From: Inquilinus ginsengisoli_B
GTDB lineage: Bacteria > Pseudomonadota > Alphaproteobacteria > DSM-16000 > Inquilinaceae
Assembly (NCBI RefSeq): GCF_050434925.1
Contig: NZ_JBNDJK010000001.1
Location: forward strand, 2,666,001 to 2,730,000
Reading direction: 5' to 3'
DNA: 64,000 nt
Shown piece by piece: positions 51,771 through 60,193 of this stretch. Numbering within the stretch: the first letter of the stretch is position 1; each line of letters begins with the position of its first letter. The position numbers and the translations under genes were made by a program. The notes under the pieces are model-generated. The model was not told where the DNA came from. It saw only the letters and a program-made list of their open reading frames with translations, and made no database searches.

Positions 51771-53090
51771 TCAGGCGATCCGTTCGGCGACCAGCGCCGG
51801 CTGGGCCGGGGCGGTGCCGGCCACGGCCACGGCGGCGCGGATCGCGGCTTCGGCCGCGGCGGCCGAGGCCTCGTCGCGGGCGTGCAGCAGGGCCAGCGGC
51901 CGGCCCTTCGGGCCGACGGCCTCGCCGATGGCGGCGATCTCGGTCAGGCCGACGGCGTGGTCGACGCCGTCCTCCGGCCGGGTGCGGCCGCCGCCCAGCG
52001 CGACGATGGCGACGCCGATCGCCCGGGCGTCGACCGCGGCGACGACGCCGTCGCGCTCCGCCGCGATCGGCCGCACCACCGGGGCCGCCGGCAGATGGTC
52101 CTTCCCCAGGATGTCGGCCGGGCCGCCCAGGTCGCGGACCATGCGGGCGAAGCGCTCCGCCGCGGCGCCGCTGGCCAAGGCGTGCTCGACCTTGACCCGG
52201 GCCGCCTCGACATCGCCGGCCAGGCCGCCGATCACCAGCAGCTCGGCGGTCAGCCGGGCGGTGACCTCCCACAGCCGCGCGTCCTTCGGCCCGCCGGTCA
52301 GCAGGTCGATCGCCTCGCGCACCTCGACCGCGTTGCCGGCGGTGCGGCCCAGCGGCTGGTTCATGTCGGTCAGCAGGGCGACCGTCGGCAGGCCGCCGCC
52401 ATTGGCGACGTCGACGATCGACCGGGCTAAGGCGCGGGCGTCGCCGATATCGCTCATGAAGGCGCCGGTGCCGAACTTGACGTCCATCACCAGCCCGCCC
52501 AGGCCGGCGGCCATCTTCTTCGACAGGATCGAGGCGGTGATCAGGTCGATCGATTCGACCGTGCCGGTGGTGTCGCGGATGGCGTAGATGCGGCGGTCGG
52601 CCGGGGCGATGTCGCGGGTGGCGCCGACCACGGCGCAGCCGGCGGACCGCACCACCCGGTCGAGCAATTCGGTCTCCGGCTGGCTGACATAGCCGGGGAT
52701 CGAATCCATCTTGTCCAGCGTGCCGCCGGTATGGCCCAGGCCGCGGCCGGAGATCATCGGCACGAAGCCGCCGCAGGCGGCGACGATCGGGGCCAGGATC
52801 AGGCTGGTCTTGTCGCCGATGCCGCCGGTCGAATGCTTATCCAGCACCGGGCCGGGCAGGTTCGCGGCCGACCAGTCCAGCACCCGGCCGGACCGCGCCA
52901 TGGCGCGGGTGAAGGCCACCCGCTCCGGCATGGTCATGCCGCGAAAGAACACGGCCATGGCGAAGGCGGCGATCTGGGCGTCGGTGACACTGGCATCGAC
53001 GGCGCCGCGCACCATCGCCTCGATCTCGGCGTCGGCGAGCACGGCCCCGTCGCGCTTGCGGCGGATGATCTCCTGCGGCAGCAGCGCCAT
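51771..53090 (-). CDS. deoA: Thymidine phosphorylase
   Basis: 439 residues. DKHSTGGIGDKTSLILAPIV is the phosphate loop, GRGLGHTGGTLDKMDSIPGY the substrate region and KKMAAGLGGLVMDVKFGTGA a further diagnostic block; the ATP-free phosphorylase family is clear. It splits thymidine or deoxyuridine into base and deoxyribose-1-phosphate. The stop is 3 bp ahead of the DMT start. It follows cdd, matching pyrimidine deoxynucleoside degradation. Confidence 0.95.
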   Translation of the reverse strand: MALLPQEIIRRKRDGAVLADAEIEAMVRGAVDASVTDAQIAAFAMAVFFRGMTMPERVAFTRAMARSGRVLDWSAANLPGPVLDKHSTGGIGDKTSLILAPIVAACGGFVPMISGRGLGHTGGTLDKMDSIPGYVSQPETELLDRVVRSAGCAVVGATRDIAPADRRIYAIRDTTGTVESIDLITASILSKKMAAGLGGLVMDVKFGTGAFMSDIGDARALARSIVDVANGGGLPTVALLTDMNQPLGRTAGNAVEVREAIDLLTGGPKDARLWEVTARLTAELLVIGGLAGDVEAARVKVEHALASGAAAERFARMVRDLGGPADILGKDHLPAAPVVRPIAAERDGVVAAVDARAIGVAIVALGGGRTRPEDGVDHAVGLTEIAAIGEAVGPKGRPLALLHARDEASAAAAEAAIRAAVAVAGTAPAQPALVAERIA

Positions 53091-53219
53091 CTCAGCGGCG
53101 CTCGGCCGGCGCGGCGGCGAACTCGGACATGGCGACCCTCGGGCGAATCCGTTTGGACACGGTTGGTTCTTACTAGGACGGGAAGCGGACGGACGCCAGA
53201 GGCGGAGTGCTGTTGCCGT

Positions 53220-53642
53220 TCAATCCCACCAAACGCTGTATGGCGCGAACCCAGGCTTCGGCTCCGCGGCAGCAGGCGGCTTGCCATACATCCATTTGGC
53301 CAGAACCTCGTCGAACCTGAGGACGATGAGGGCGTCTTCGATCTCGCTCTGCGGAAGGGACGAGATGACATAGACCGCATCCGCGAACGGCCAGCTCTCA
53401 TCGTCATCCACGGCGCAGATGCGAACCAGGATGTCCTGCACCTCGGGCCGTCGACGCAAGGCCACCAGCGTCCGGTAGAATTCGGCAATGGCAGGTTGCA
53501 CGTCTCCGAGATTGCAACCGATCGAGCCGCGATCGTCATTGCCGTCGAAGAACAGGTCGAGCGGCACCGCGATCTCGCCTGAACCGGCTCGCTGCTGTTC
53601 GGAAATTTCTTCGATCAGACGCTGTCGGGCCTGACGATCCAT
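53220..53642 (-). CDS. Conserved hypothetical protein
   Basis: 140 residues, acidic, cytoplasmic. Conserved-looking parts are PLDLFFDGNDDRGSIGCNLG, VQDILVRICAVDDDESWPFA and the C-terminal YSVWWD. ATG 53642 has AGGAGGTGAGC directly ahead; a GTG six bases upstream lies within that site. It sits between cdd and deoA but its function is not recognised; proteins of this type often occur next to toxin systems, but no toxin is seen here. Confidence 0.72.
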   Translation of the reverse strand: MDRQARQRLIEEISEQQRAGSGEIAVPLDLFFDGNDDRGSIGCNLGDVQPAIAEFYRTLVALRRRPEVQDILVRICAVDDDESWPFADAVYVISSLPQSEIEDALIVLRFDEVLAKWMYGKPPAAAEPKPGFAPYSVWWD

Positions 53643-53664
53643 GCTCACCTCCTGCGCCTGTGGA

Positions 53665-54081
53665 CTACTCGGCTAGGTTCTCCGGCCCGAAGGAATGGGG
53701 CAGCAGGGCGTCGAGTGTCGTGGTCAGGCGCAGCCCCTCCGGCCCGCAGACATGAATCTTCGTGTCCCCCCCGGCGAATTCGCGGATGCGCTGGCGGCAG
53801 CCGCCGCAGGGCGTGCACAGCAGCGTGTCGCCGGCCTCGCCGCCGATCACCACGATCTCCTCGATCGCCCGGCCGCCGGCCGCGACCATGACGCCGATCG
53901 CCGTCGCCTCGGCGCATTGGCTCTGCGGATAGGCGGCATTCTCGACATTGCAGCCGGCATGGATCGTCCCGTCCGAAGTGCGGATCGCGGCGCCGACCGG
54001 GAAACGCGAATACGGCACATGGGCATGCGTCCGGGCCGCTCTGGCGGCCTGGAACAGCGCTTCGAAGCCGGCATCGGCCAT
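53665..54081 (-). CDS. cdd: Cytidine deaminase
   Basis: 138 residues, homotetrameric type. Zinc ligands and catalytic Glu in NVENAAYPQSQCAEATAIG and TPCGGCRQRIREF. It converts cytidine and deoxycytidine to uridine forms, feeding deoA. ATG (MADAGFEALF) follows GGAGATCCAGGTG. It follows the vWA gene by 31 bp, so the five-gene cassette and the salvage genes may share transcripts. Confidence 0.94.
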   Translation of the reverse strand: MADAGFEALFQAARAARTHAHVPYSRFPVGAAIRTSDGTIHAGCNVENAAYPQSQCAEATAIGVMVAAGGRAIEEIVVIGGEAGDTLLCTPCGGCRQRIREFAGGDTKIHVCGPEGLRLTTTLDALLPHSFGPENLAE

Positions 54082-54112
54082 CACCTGGATCTCCTTCTCG
54101 AAACCGCCGTGG

Positions 54113-55336
54113 TCACGGCGCATCCGCATGCCCGGCCCGCACCAGGCTGATGTCCCGGCCCGCGGCCCAGCCCGCCAGGTCGTCGCGCTTCAGGGCGGCG
54201 GCCATCAGGTCGGGAAACTGGTCCGGGGTGCAGGCGAAGACCGGGCACCCCAGCGCGGCCAGGGCCTGGGCATGGCCGGTGTCATAGGACGGGCGGCCGT
54301 CATCCGACAAGGCCAGCAGCACGATCAGGTTGACGCCGGCGGCGACCAGCGCCGCGGCCCGCTGCAGCATCTCCGGGGCGTTGCCGCCCTCGAACAGGTC
54401 AGTGATCAGCACCAGATGCGTCTTCGCCGGCCGGGTCACCAGGTCCTGACAATAGGCCAGCGCGGCGTTGATGTCGGTGCCGCCGCCCAGCTGTACCCCG
54501 AACAGCACGTCGACCGGGTCGGCCAGATCCTCCGACAGGTCGACGACAGCGGTGTCGAAGCAGACCAGCCGTGTCTCGATCACCGGCAGCGACGCCATCA
54601 CCGCGCCGAAGATCGAGGCATACACCACCGACGTCGCCATCGATCCCGACTGGTCGACGCACAGGATCACCTGGTCGAGGTCGGCCTTGATCCTGGCTTG
54701 GTTGGCGAAGCCGACGAGCCGTTCGGGCACGATCGTCCGGTGCTCCGCCTGCCAGTGCCGGAGATTGGCATGAATGGTGCGCGGCCAGTCGATGTCGGCG
54801 AAGCGCGGGCGGTGGGTGCGCCGGCCGCGGCGGACCGCGCCCCGGATGGTCTCGGTGGTGGCGTGGGCCAGCTTCGCCATCAGCTCGTCCACCACCTTGC
54901 GCACCACCTGCCGCGCCGTGTCCTTCGCCGTTTCCGGCATGGCGGCGCGCAGGCTGATCAGATCGGCCACCAGATGGACGTCCGCCTCCAGCGTCGCCAG
55001 GAACTCCGGCTCCAGCAGCATCGCCTTCAGGTTCAGCCGGTCGAAGGCGTCGCGCTGGATCACCTGGACCACCGGCGTCGGAAAGAACTCGCGGATGTCG
55101 CCCAGCCAGCGGGCGACCCGCGGGGCGGAGGCGCCTAGCCCGCCGCGCCGGCCGCTGCCGCCCCGGCCGGAGCCGCCGCCCGGCGCGGTGCCGTAGAGGG
55201 CGCTCAGCGCCCGGTCCATCCGCAGGTCGCGCTCGGACAGGCCGTCCTCGTCGTCGCCGCCCAGCGCCAAGCGCCAGCGCCGCCGCCGTTCGGCCTCCTT
55301 GCTCTCGCGATCGTCGCGTCCGGCGTCGTCAGTCAC
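54113..55336 (-). CDS. vWA (CoxE-like) domain protein of the MoxR/SWIM cassette
   Basis: 407 residues. A charged, Gly/Arg-rich N-terminus (to about 70), a helical middle part, then a von Willebrand A domain with a complete metal site: Asp 228, Ser 230 and Ser 232 (VDQSGSM), Thr 287 (GGGTDIN) and Asp 313 (LITDLFEG). vWA proteins paired with MoxR ATPases typically recruit or remodel a target. It overlaps DUF5682 by 8 bp and ends the cassette. No signal peptide, so cytoplasmic. Confidence 0.9.
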   Translation of the reverse strand: MTDDAGRDDRESKEAERRRRWRLALGGDDEDGLSERDLRMDRALSALYGTAPGGGSGRGGSGRRGGLGASAPRVARWLGDIREFFPTPVVQVIQRDAFDRLNLKAMLLEPEFLATLEADVHLVADLISLRAAMPETAKDTARQVVRKVVDELMAKLAHATTETIRGAVRRGRRTHRPRFADIDWPRTIHANLRHWQAEHRTIVPERLVGFANQARIKADLDQVILCVDQSGSMATSVVYASIFGAVMASLPVIETRLVCFDTAVVDLSEDLADPVDVLFGVQLGGGTDINAALAYCQDLVTRPAKTHLVLITDLFEGGNAPEMLQRAAALVAAGVNLIVLLALSDDGRPSYDTGHAQALAALGCPVFACTPDQFPDLMAAALKRDDLAGWAAGRDISLVRAGHADAP

Positions 55337-57638
55337 GGCGTGGGATCCCCAGAATGGTCAGAAGCAGCGGCAGGGCCTCGCGGAAAGCCGGGCTGTCCGC
55401 CGCGGCGGCACCCGTCGTTGCCGGCGTCATGGCCTGCCTGCGGCCCTTGCCGACCTCGGCGAGAAGGCGGCGGCGCTCCGCCGCGCCGAAGGTGCCGAAG
55501 GACCGCCGCAGCATCGGCAGGCTCTCGATGAAGGTCGCGTCGTCCTGCGCCTCCAGCCAGCTGTCGACGAGGCCGAACAGCGCCGGGTCCTGCAGGATCA
55601 CCTCGGCGTTGCCGCCGAGGAAGCCTTCGAGCCAGGTGCCCACCGCCTTCGGGGAGACGGCCGGCGACAGGGCGCGCGAGAAGGCGGCAGCGACCTCGTC
55701 CTCGCGCAGGGCCGACCGGTCGTACAGGCGCCGCAGCGCCAGCCCTGCCAGCAGCGGCACCGTGGCGGGATCGTCGGCGACGGATCGCAGGCGCCGCAGC
55801 CATTCGGCGTCGAGATGCGCGTCGTCCAGCAGGCCCTGCGCCGCGTCGAAGGCGGTCATGGCCTCGCGCATCCGCCCGGCCGAGGCGTCGTCGAGATTGG
55901 CGCAGGCGACGGCCAGGCCTGCATGGATCTCCGCCGTCATCGCCTTGGCCAGGGACGACAGCGCTTCGACCGGGATCTTGCGCGCGGTGCCGTAGCGCAG
56001 AATCGAGACCAGCGGCGGCACCGCCTGCATCAGCCCGGCGACGTCGACGGCGTTGACCGCCGCCGCCTGCAGCCGGGCGATGCAGCGCTCGGCCGTGTCG
56101 GGCAGATCGGCCAGCAGGCAGTGCCGCACCAGCCCGGCCAGGTCGTGGATCCCGGTCGCCGCCTCGGCCCGCGCCAGGGCCGATCCAGCGGCCGCCTGCT
56201 CGATCGTGATGCCGTGGACCAGCGCCTCGGCCAGCCGCACCGACAGTTCGGGCGCCCAGGCGAGGCGCCAGATCTCGCGGAAGGTGCCGCGCCCGGCCGC
56301 GGCATCGGCGATCCGGCCCCAGGGCACGCCCATCAGGTCCAGCCGGTGCAGCAGGGTTGACTTGGCCAGGCCGGCCTCGCTGCGCAGGTCCAGCGCCGCC
56401 TCCTGCTCCAGCGCCTCCGGCTTCAGGCGCAGCCGGCGCTGCCAGCGGGCCAGGTCCTGCGCCAGCGGCATCTGCGGCACGCTGTCGTCGACCTCGCCGA
56501 CCGACCGGCCGACCACCAGCCGGCTCTCGATCACCCGGAACGGCGCCTCCTCGCCATGGCACAGGGCGGCCAGGGTCGCGTCGCGCATCTCGGCCAGGCC
56601 CGGCACCGGCTGGCCGCGGATGGCCGCCAGCCCGACCGCCAGCCGCGCCGCCTCGATCACCGAGGCGGTGGCGGCCGGATAGCCTTCGCCCCGCAGCAGG
56701 CCCGCGACCTTCGATTGCCAGGTGGCGGCGAAGGCGTCGGGGGCGACCGTCTCCCGGGCGCCGTCATAGAGGCTCCAGAGATGGGCGTACCATCCAGGCG
56801 AGGCGACGCCGGCGCCGTAGCCCGATGCGGTGGCCAGGCGCGTGTCCGTCCAGGGCACCCAGGTGACCTCGACCTTGGTCTTCGGCAGATCCTTGAGGGT
56901 CGCGCGATCCTCCGCCGCGGCCGTCTTGCGCCGCAGCGCCGGGACATGCCAAGCCCCGACTACGACGGCGATCGCGCCGTCGCCGTCCTTCAGCGCCTGG
57001 CGGATCTTCAGCCGCATATGCGCCTCGCGCGCGGCCTCCCGCGCATCGGCGGGGGCCTCGGCGCGCAGGGCGGTCATTGCCGACTCGATGGCCGCGAACA
57101 CATCGGTGGCGCCGCCGCGGCTCTCGACCAGCGCGTTCCAGAACGTCTCGCCATCGGCATGACCGGAGATCTCGGCCAGCCGGTCGAGGGGATCGCCGTT
57201 CGGCCGTGCTGCCGGCGGTGGCGTTTCGGCCTCGTCAGCGGCCTCGCCGTTGGACGGAGCCTCGCCGGCTGCTGCCGCCTCCGGCTCCGCGGGCGCGGCG
57301 GGGCGGACCGGGCGGTCCGCCAGCGAGGCCGCCGCCGGCCAGTCGATGAACGCAACCGGCCGGCCGTTGCGGACGGCCCAGCGCATCGCCTGCCATTCCG
57401 GCGAGAAATCGGCCAACGGGAAGAAGACGGAGCGGCCGGGCTCGTCCGCCGCATAGGCCAGCAGCGCCAGCGGCGGCTTCATGCCGGGGCTGGCGGCGTA
57501 GGGGATCAGCGGGTCGGCCTCGGGCGGCCCTTCGATCAGCACTGTCGCCGGCTGCAGCGCCTCCAGCGCCGCGACCAGGCTGGCGGCGGATCCCGGGCCG
57601 TGATGGCGGATGCCGAACAGGTGGATTCGCGGATCCAT
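55329..57638 (-). CDS. DUF5682 family protein
   Basis: 769 residues, cytoplasmic. N-terminal domain (about 1-245, with a low-complexity Ala/Glu/Pro insertion at 105-150): GIRHHGPGSAAS, LIEGPPEAD, FIDWPAA, REAHMRLKI and AVVVGAWHVPAL with His 231. These spacings recall TraB/Tiki/ChaN/EreA-type proteins. The rest is largely helical with no motif I can name. It lies 3 bp after moxR and overlaps the vWA gene. Function unknown. Confidence 0.87.
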   Translation of the reverse strand: MDPRIHLFGIRHHGPGSAASLVAALEALQPATVLIEGPPEADPLIPYAASPGMKPPLALLAYAADEPGRSVFFPLADFSPEWQAMRWAVRNGRPVAFIDWPAAASLADRPVRPAAPAEPEAAAAGEAPSNGEAADEAETPPPAARPNGDPLDRLAEISGHADGETFWNALVESRGGATDVFAAIESAMTALRAEAPADAREAAREAHMRLKIRQALKDGDGAIAVVVGAWHVPALRRKTAAAEDRATLKDLPKTKVEVTWVPWTDTRLATASGYGAGVASPGWYAHLWSLYDGARETVAPDAFAATWQSKVAGLLRGEGYPAATASVIEAARLAVGLAAIRGQPVPGLAEMRDATLAALCHGEEAPFRVIESRLVVGRSVGEVDDSVPQMPLAQDLARWQRRLRLKPEALEQEAALDLRSEAGLAKSTLLHRLDLMGVPWGRIADAAAGRGTFREIWRLAWAPELSVRLAEALVHGITIEQAAAGSALARAEAATGIHDLAGLVRHCLLADLPDTAERCIARLQAAAVNAVDVAGLMQAVPPLVSILRYGTARKIPVEALSSLAKAMTAEIHAGLAVACANLDDASAGRMREAMTAFDAAQGLLDDAHLDAEWLRRLRSVADDPATVPLLAGLALRRLYDRSALREDEVAAAFSRALSPAVSPKAVGTWLEGFLGGNAEVILQDPALFGLVDSWLEAQDDATFIESLPMLRRSFGTFGAAERRRLLAEVGKGRRQAMTPATTGAAAADSPAFREALPLLLTILGIPRRD

Positions 57639-57641
57639 GCC

Positions 57642-58721
57642 TCAGAGGACCTCGCGGATCGCCCCGTACAGGTCGGACCAGCCGTCGCGCGTCCGCACCA
57701 CCGTCTCCAGGTATTCCTGCAGCGCGACCGTGTCCTGGACCGGGTCCTTGACCACGGCGCCGACCAGGTTGGCGGCCAGGCTGGAGGCGCCGATCCGGCC
57801 GTCGCCGAAATGCCCGGCCTCGGCCCAGGCTGCCACGCCGACCGAGATCGCCTCGGCCGTGGACAGGGATCCGCTGACGGTCTTCAGCTGCAGCTTGCCG
57901 TTCAGGGTGCGGCCGTCGCGCAGCTCGCGGAACAGGGTGACGATGCGGGCGATCTCCTGCTCCGCCGGCGCGATCGGGGGTAGGGACAGGCTCGAGCCGA
58001 TCTCCCGCACCCGCCTCACCACGATCTCCGTCTCTTCCTCCAGCGTGGCCGGCGGCGGCAGCACCACCACGTTGAACCGGCGCTTCAGCGCGGAGGACAG
58101 CTCGTTGACGCCCTTGTCTCGGTTGTTGGCGGTGGCGATGATGTTGAAGCCGCGCCGGGCGTCGATGGCCGTGTTCAGCTCCGGGATCGGTAACGTCTTC
58201 TCCGACAGCACCGTGATCAGCGTGTCCTGCACGTCGGAGCCCATGCGGGTCAGCTCCTCCAGCCGGACGATCGTGCCGTCCTCCATCGCCCGCATCAGCG
58301 GAGTCGGCACCAGCGCCTCGCGCGACGGCCCCTTGGCCAGAAGCTGGGCGTAGTTCCAGCCATAGCGGATCTGGTTCTCGTCGGTGCCCGCCGTGCATTG
58401 GATCAACCGGCGCGACGACCCGGACACCGCCGCCGCCAGATGCTCCGACACCCAGGACTTGGCCGTGCCGGGCACGCCCAGCAGCAACAGCGCCCGGTCG
58501 GTGGCCAGGGTGGCGACGGCGGTCTCGATCAGCCGCCGGTTGCCGACATATTTCGGCGAGATCGGCGTCCCGTCGGCCGCCTGGCCGCCCATCAGATAGG
58601 TCACCGCCGCCCGCGGCGACAGCCTCCAGTTCTCCGGGCGCTCGTGGCCGTCGCCCCGGGCCAGGGCAGTGAGCTCCTCGGCGAAGATCTCTTCGGCCGA
58701 ACGGCGGATCGTGTCGGTCAT
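57642..58721 (-). CDS. MoxR-type AAA+ ATPase
   Basis: 359 residues. Walker A GVPGTAKS (82-89), Walker B IVRLEE (151-156), sensor 1 IIATANN (194-200) and arginines after SALKRRFN (214-215). GTDENQIRYGWNYAQLLAKG and the helix-2-insert-like REALVPTPLMRAMEDG are typical of this MoxR subgroup. It is probably a hexameric remodelling motor acting with the vWA partner. It lies between DUF5691 and DUF5682 with gaps of 21 and 3 bp. Confidence 0.93.
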   Translation of the reverse strand: MTDTIRRSAEEIFAEELTALARGDGHERPENWRLSPRAAVTYLMGGQAADGTPISPKYVGNRRLIETAVATLATDRALLLLGVPGTAKSWVSEHLAAAVSGSSRRLIQCTAGTDENQIRYGWNYAQLLAKGPSREALVPTPLMRAMEDGTIVRLEELTRMGSDVQDTLITVLSEKTLPIPELNTAIDARRGFNIIATANNRDKGVNELSSALKRRFNVVVLPPPATLEEETEIVVRRVREIGSSLSLPPIAPAEQEIARIVTLFRELRDGRTLNGKLQLKTVSGSLSTAEAISVGVAAWAEAGHFGDGRIGASSLAANLVGAVVKDPVQDTVALQEYLETVVRTRDGWSDLYGAIREVL

Positions 58722-58742
58722 CGACGGTGTCTCCGGGCCGGG

Positions 58743-60185
58743 TCAGGCGGCATCGATGTGGTCGAGGAGCGCGATCGCCGTCAGCGCGCGGGCGGTCAGG
58801 GTCGGCGGCAACGGCGCCAGCTCGGTCTGCAACGCATGGCGCAGAGGGGCCGGGGTCAGCGCGACCAGGGCGGTGAAGGCCTGCTCGGCCAGCGGCGCCT
58901 CCTGCCGCTGCGCCGCCGCGGTCAGCGACCGCCACGCCGGGGCGGCCAGGATGGTGCGGATGGCGGTCTCCGGCAGCGGCGCCCGGATCGCCTCGTGCAG
59001 CCGGGCGAGAGCTCCGGCCGGCAGGTCGGTCCACAGCTCCGGATGCAGGGCGGCGGCGCTCCAGCGCGCGACGAATGCCGGTTCGGCCTCGTTGAGGTCG
59101 CCGGCCTCTATCGACGCGATCCAGGCGCGCGCGGCACCCGCGCGGGCCAGCCGCGCCAGCAGGTCGAAGCGCTCCTCGCGCGCGGCGCGCACGGCCAGGG
59201 CGACGGCCAGGATCTCGTCGCCCTCGGCCGCCACGGCCATGGTGTCGACCGTCAGCCGCAGCCCCCCGGCGAGATCGTCGAGGCCGGCCGTGGCGATGGT
59301 CGCGACCGCCCAGCTCTCCCGCTGCCACTCCTTGATCGTCGCAGGGAATTCCAGCCGCAGCGTGGCGCGGCGCTTCAACAGCCCGGTATGTCCCAGATGC
59401 AGCCGGTCGATCGCCTCCTGCAGCCGCTGCCGCGACCGGGCCGATCCCGGCAGCCGGGCCAGCAGTGCCTCGGCGGTCTCGCGCACCGTCAGCGCCCGGT
59501 CCCCGGACAGGCTGTCGAGGAAGGGGCGGTCGGCCTCTGACAACCCTGCCGCCAGACCCTGCAGCAGGGCCACCCGGGTCGCCGCCGGCTCCGTGGCGAA
59601 GATCCCGGCGACGAGATCGCGCGCGCGGTCCGGCGCAGTGCCGCGCAGCGACCGGATGAAGGCGGATTTCCGGGCAGGCCCAGCCTGCTGCCAGTTGGTC
59701 TCGTCGATCGCCTCGGCGTCGAAGGCGCCGCGGCCGGACTCCTCCGCCCCGGCATGGCGGCCGGCCCAGGCCATGGCGCTGGCCCCGAGCTTCGCCGCAT
59801 GCGCCCGGACGAAGGCCTCCAGCCGCGGCAGGTCGAACGGGTGCAGCTTCAGGCGCCGGCGCGCCATCGCGTCGGCGATCGCGAGCGCCACGGGATCGGC
59901 CGAATGGCCTGACTTCCCGGCCAGCAGCGACAGGAACAGCGGGCGCGCCGCGTCGGGCGGCAGGCTGCGCGGGTCGGCCAGGATCGGCTCGCTGACGGGC
60001 ACCTGCGACAGGCGGGGGCGGGCGAAGCGACCGCGCTGGCCCAGCAGCGCCGCGGCCTTCAGCACTGCCTTCGGGTCGTCCGCAGCCAGGAGGCCGCCGA
60101 GGCCGGCGCCTGCCGGCAGCGGCCGCCTGGCGGTGCCCAGCATCAGGCTGCGGGTCAGGGCCTCGGCGGTTGCGTGGTCGAGCAT
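58743..60185 (-). CDS. DUF5691 family protein
   Basis: 480 residues, Ala/Leu/Arg-rich and mostly helical. It begins MLDHATAEALTRSLMLGTAR and includes WAGRHAGAEESGR, NWQQAGPARKSAFIRSL and WPEL-like segments; FP-x-TIKEWQRESWAVA lies in the second half. It may form a helical repeat scaffold. It follows the SWIM gene by 8 bp. ATG 60185 was chosen because the 25 residues upstream overlap the SWIM gene. No biochemical function is known to me. Confidence 0.82.
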   Translation of the reverse strand: MLDHATAEALTRSLMLGTARRPLPAGAGLGGLLAADDPKAVLKAAALLGQRGRFARPRLSQVPVSEPILADPRSLPPDAARPLFLSLLAGKSGHSADPVALAIADAMARRRLKLHPFDLPRLEAFVRAHAAKLGASAMAWAGRHAGAEESGRGAFDAEAIDETNWQQAGPARKSAFIRSLRGTAPDRARDLVAGIFATEPAATRVALLQGLAAGLSEADRPFLDSLSGDRALTVRETAEALLARLPGSARSRQRLQEAIDRLHLGHTGLLKRRATLRLEFPATIKEWQRESWAVATIATAGLDDLAGGLRLTVDTMAVAAEGDEILAVALAVRAAREERFDLLARLARAGAARAWIASIEAGDLNEAEPAFVARWSAAALHPELWTDLPAGALARLHEAIRAPLPETAIRTILAAPAWRSLTAAAQRQEAPLAEQAFTALVALTPAPLRHALQTELAPLPPTLTARALTAIALLDHIDAA

Positions 60186-60193
60186 CGGTCCTC

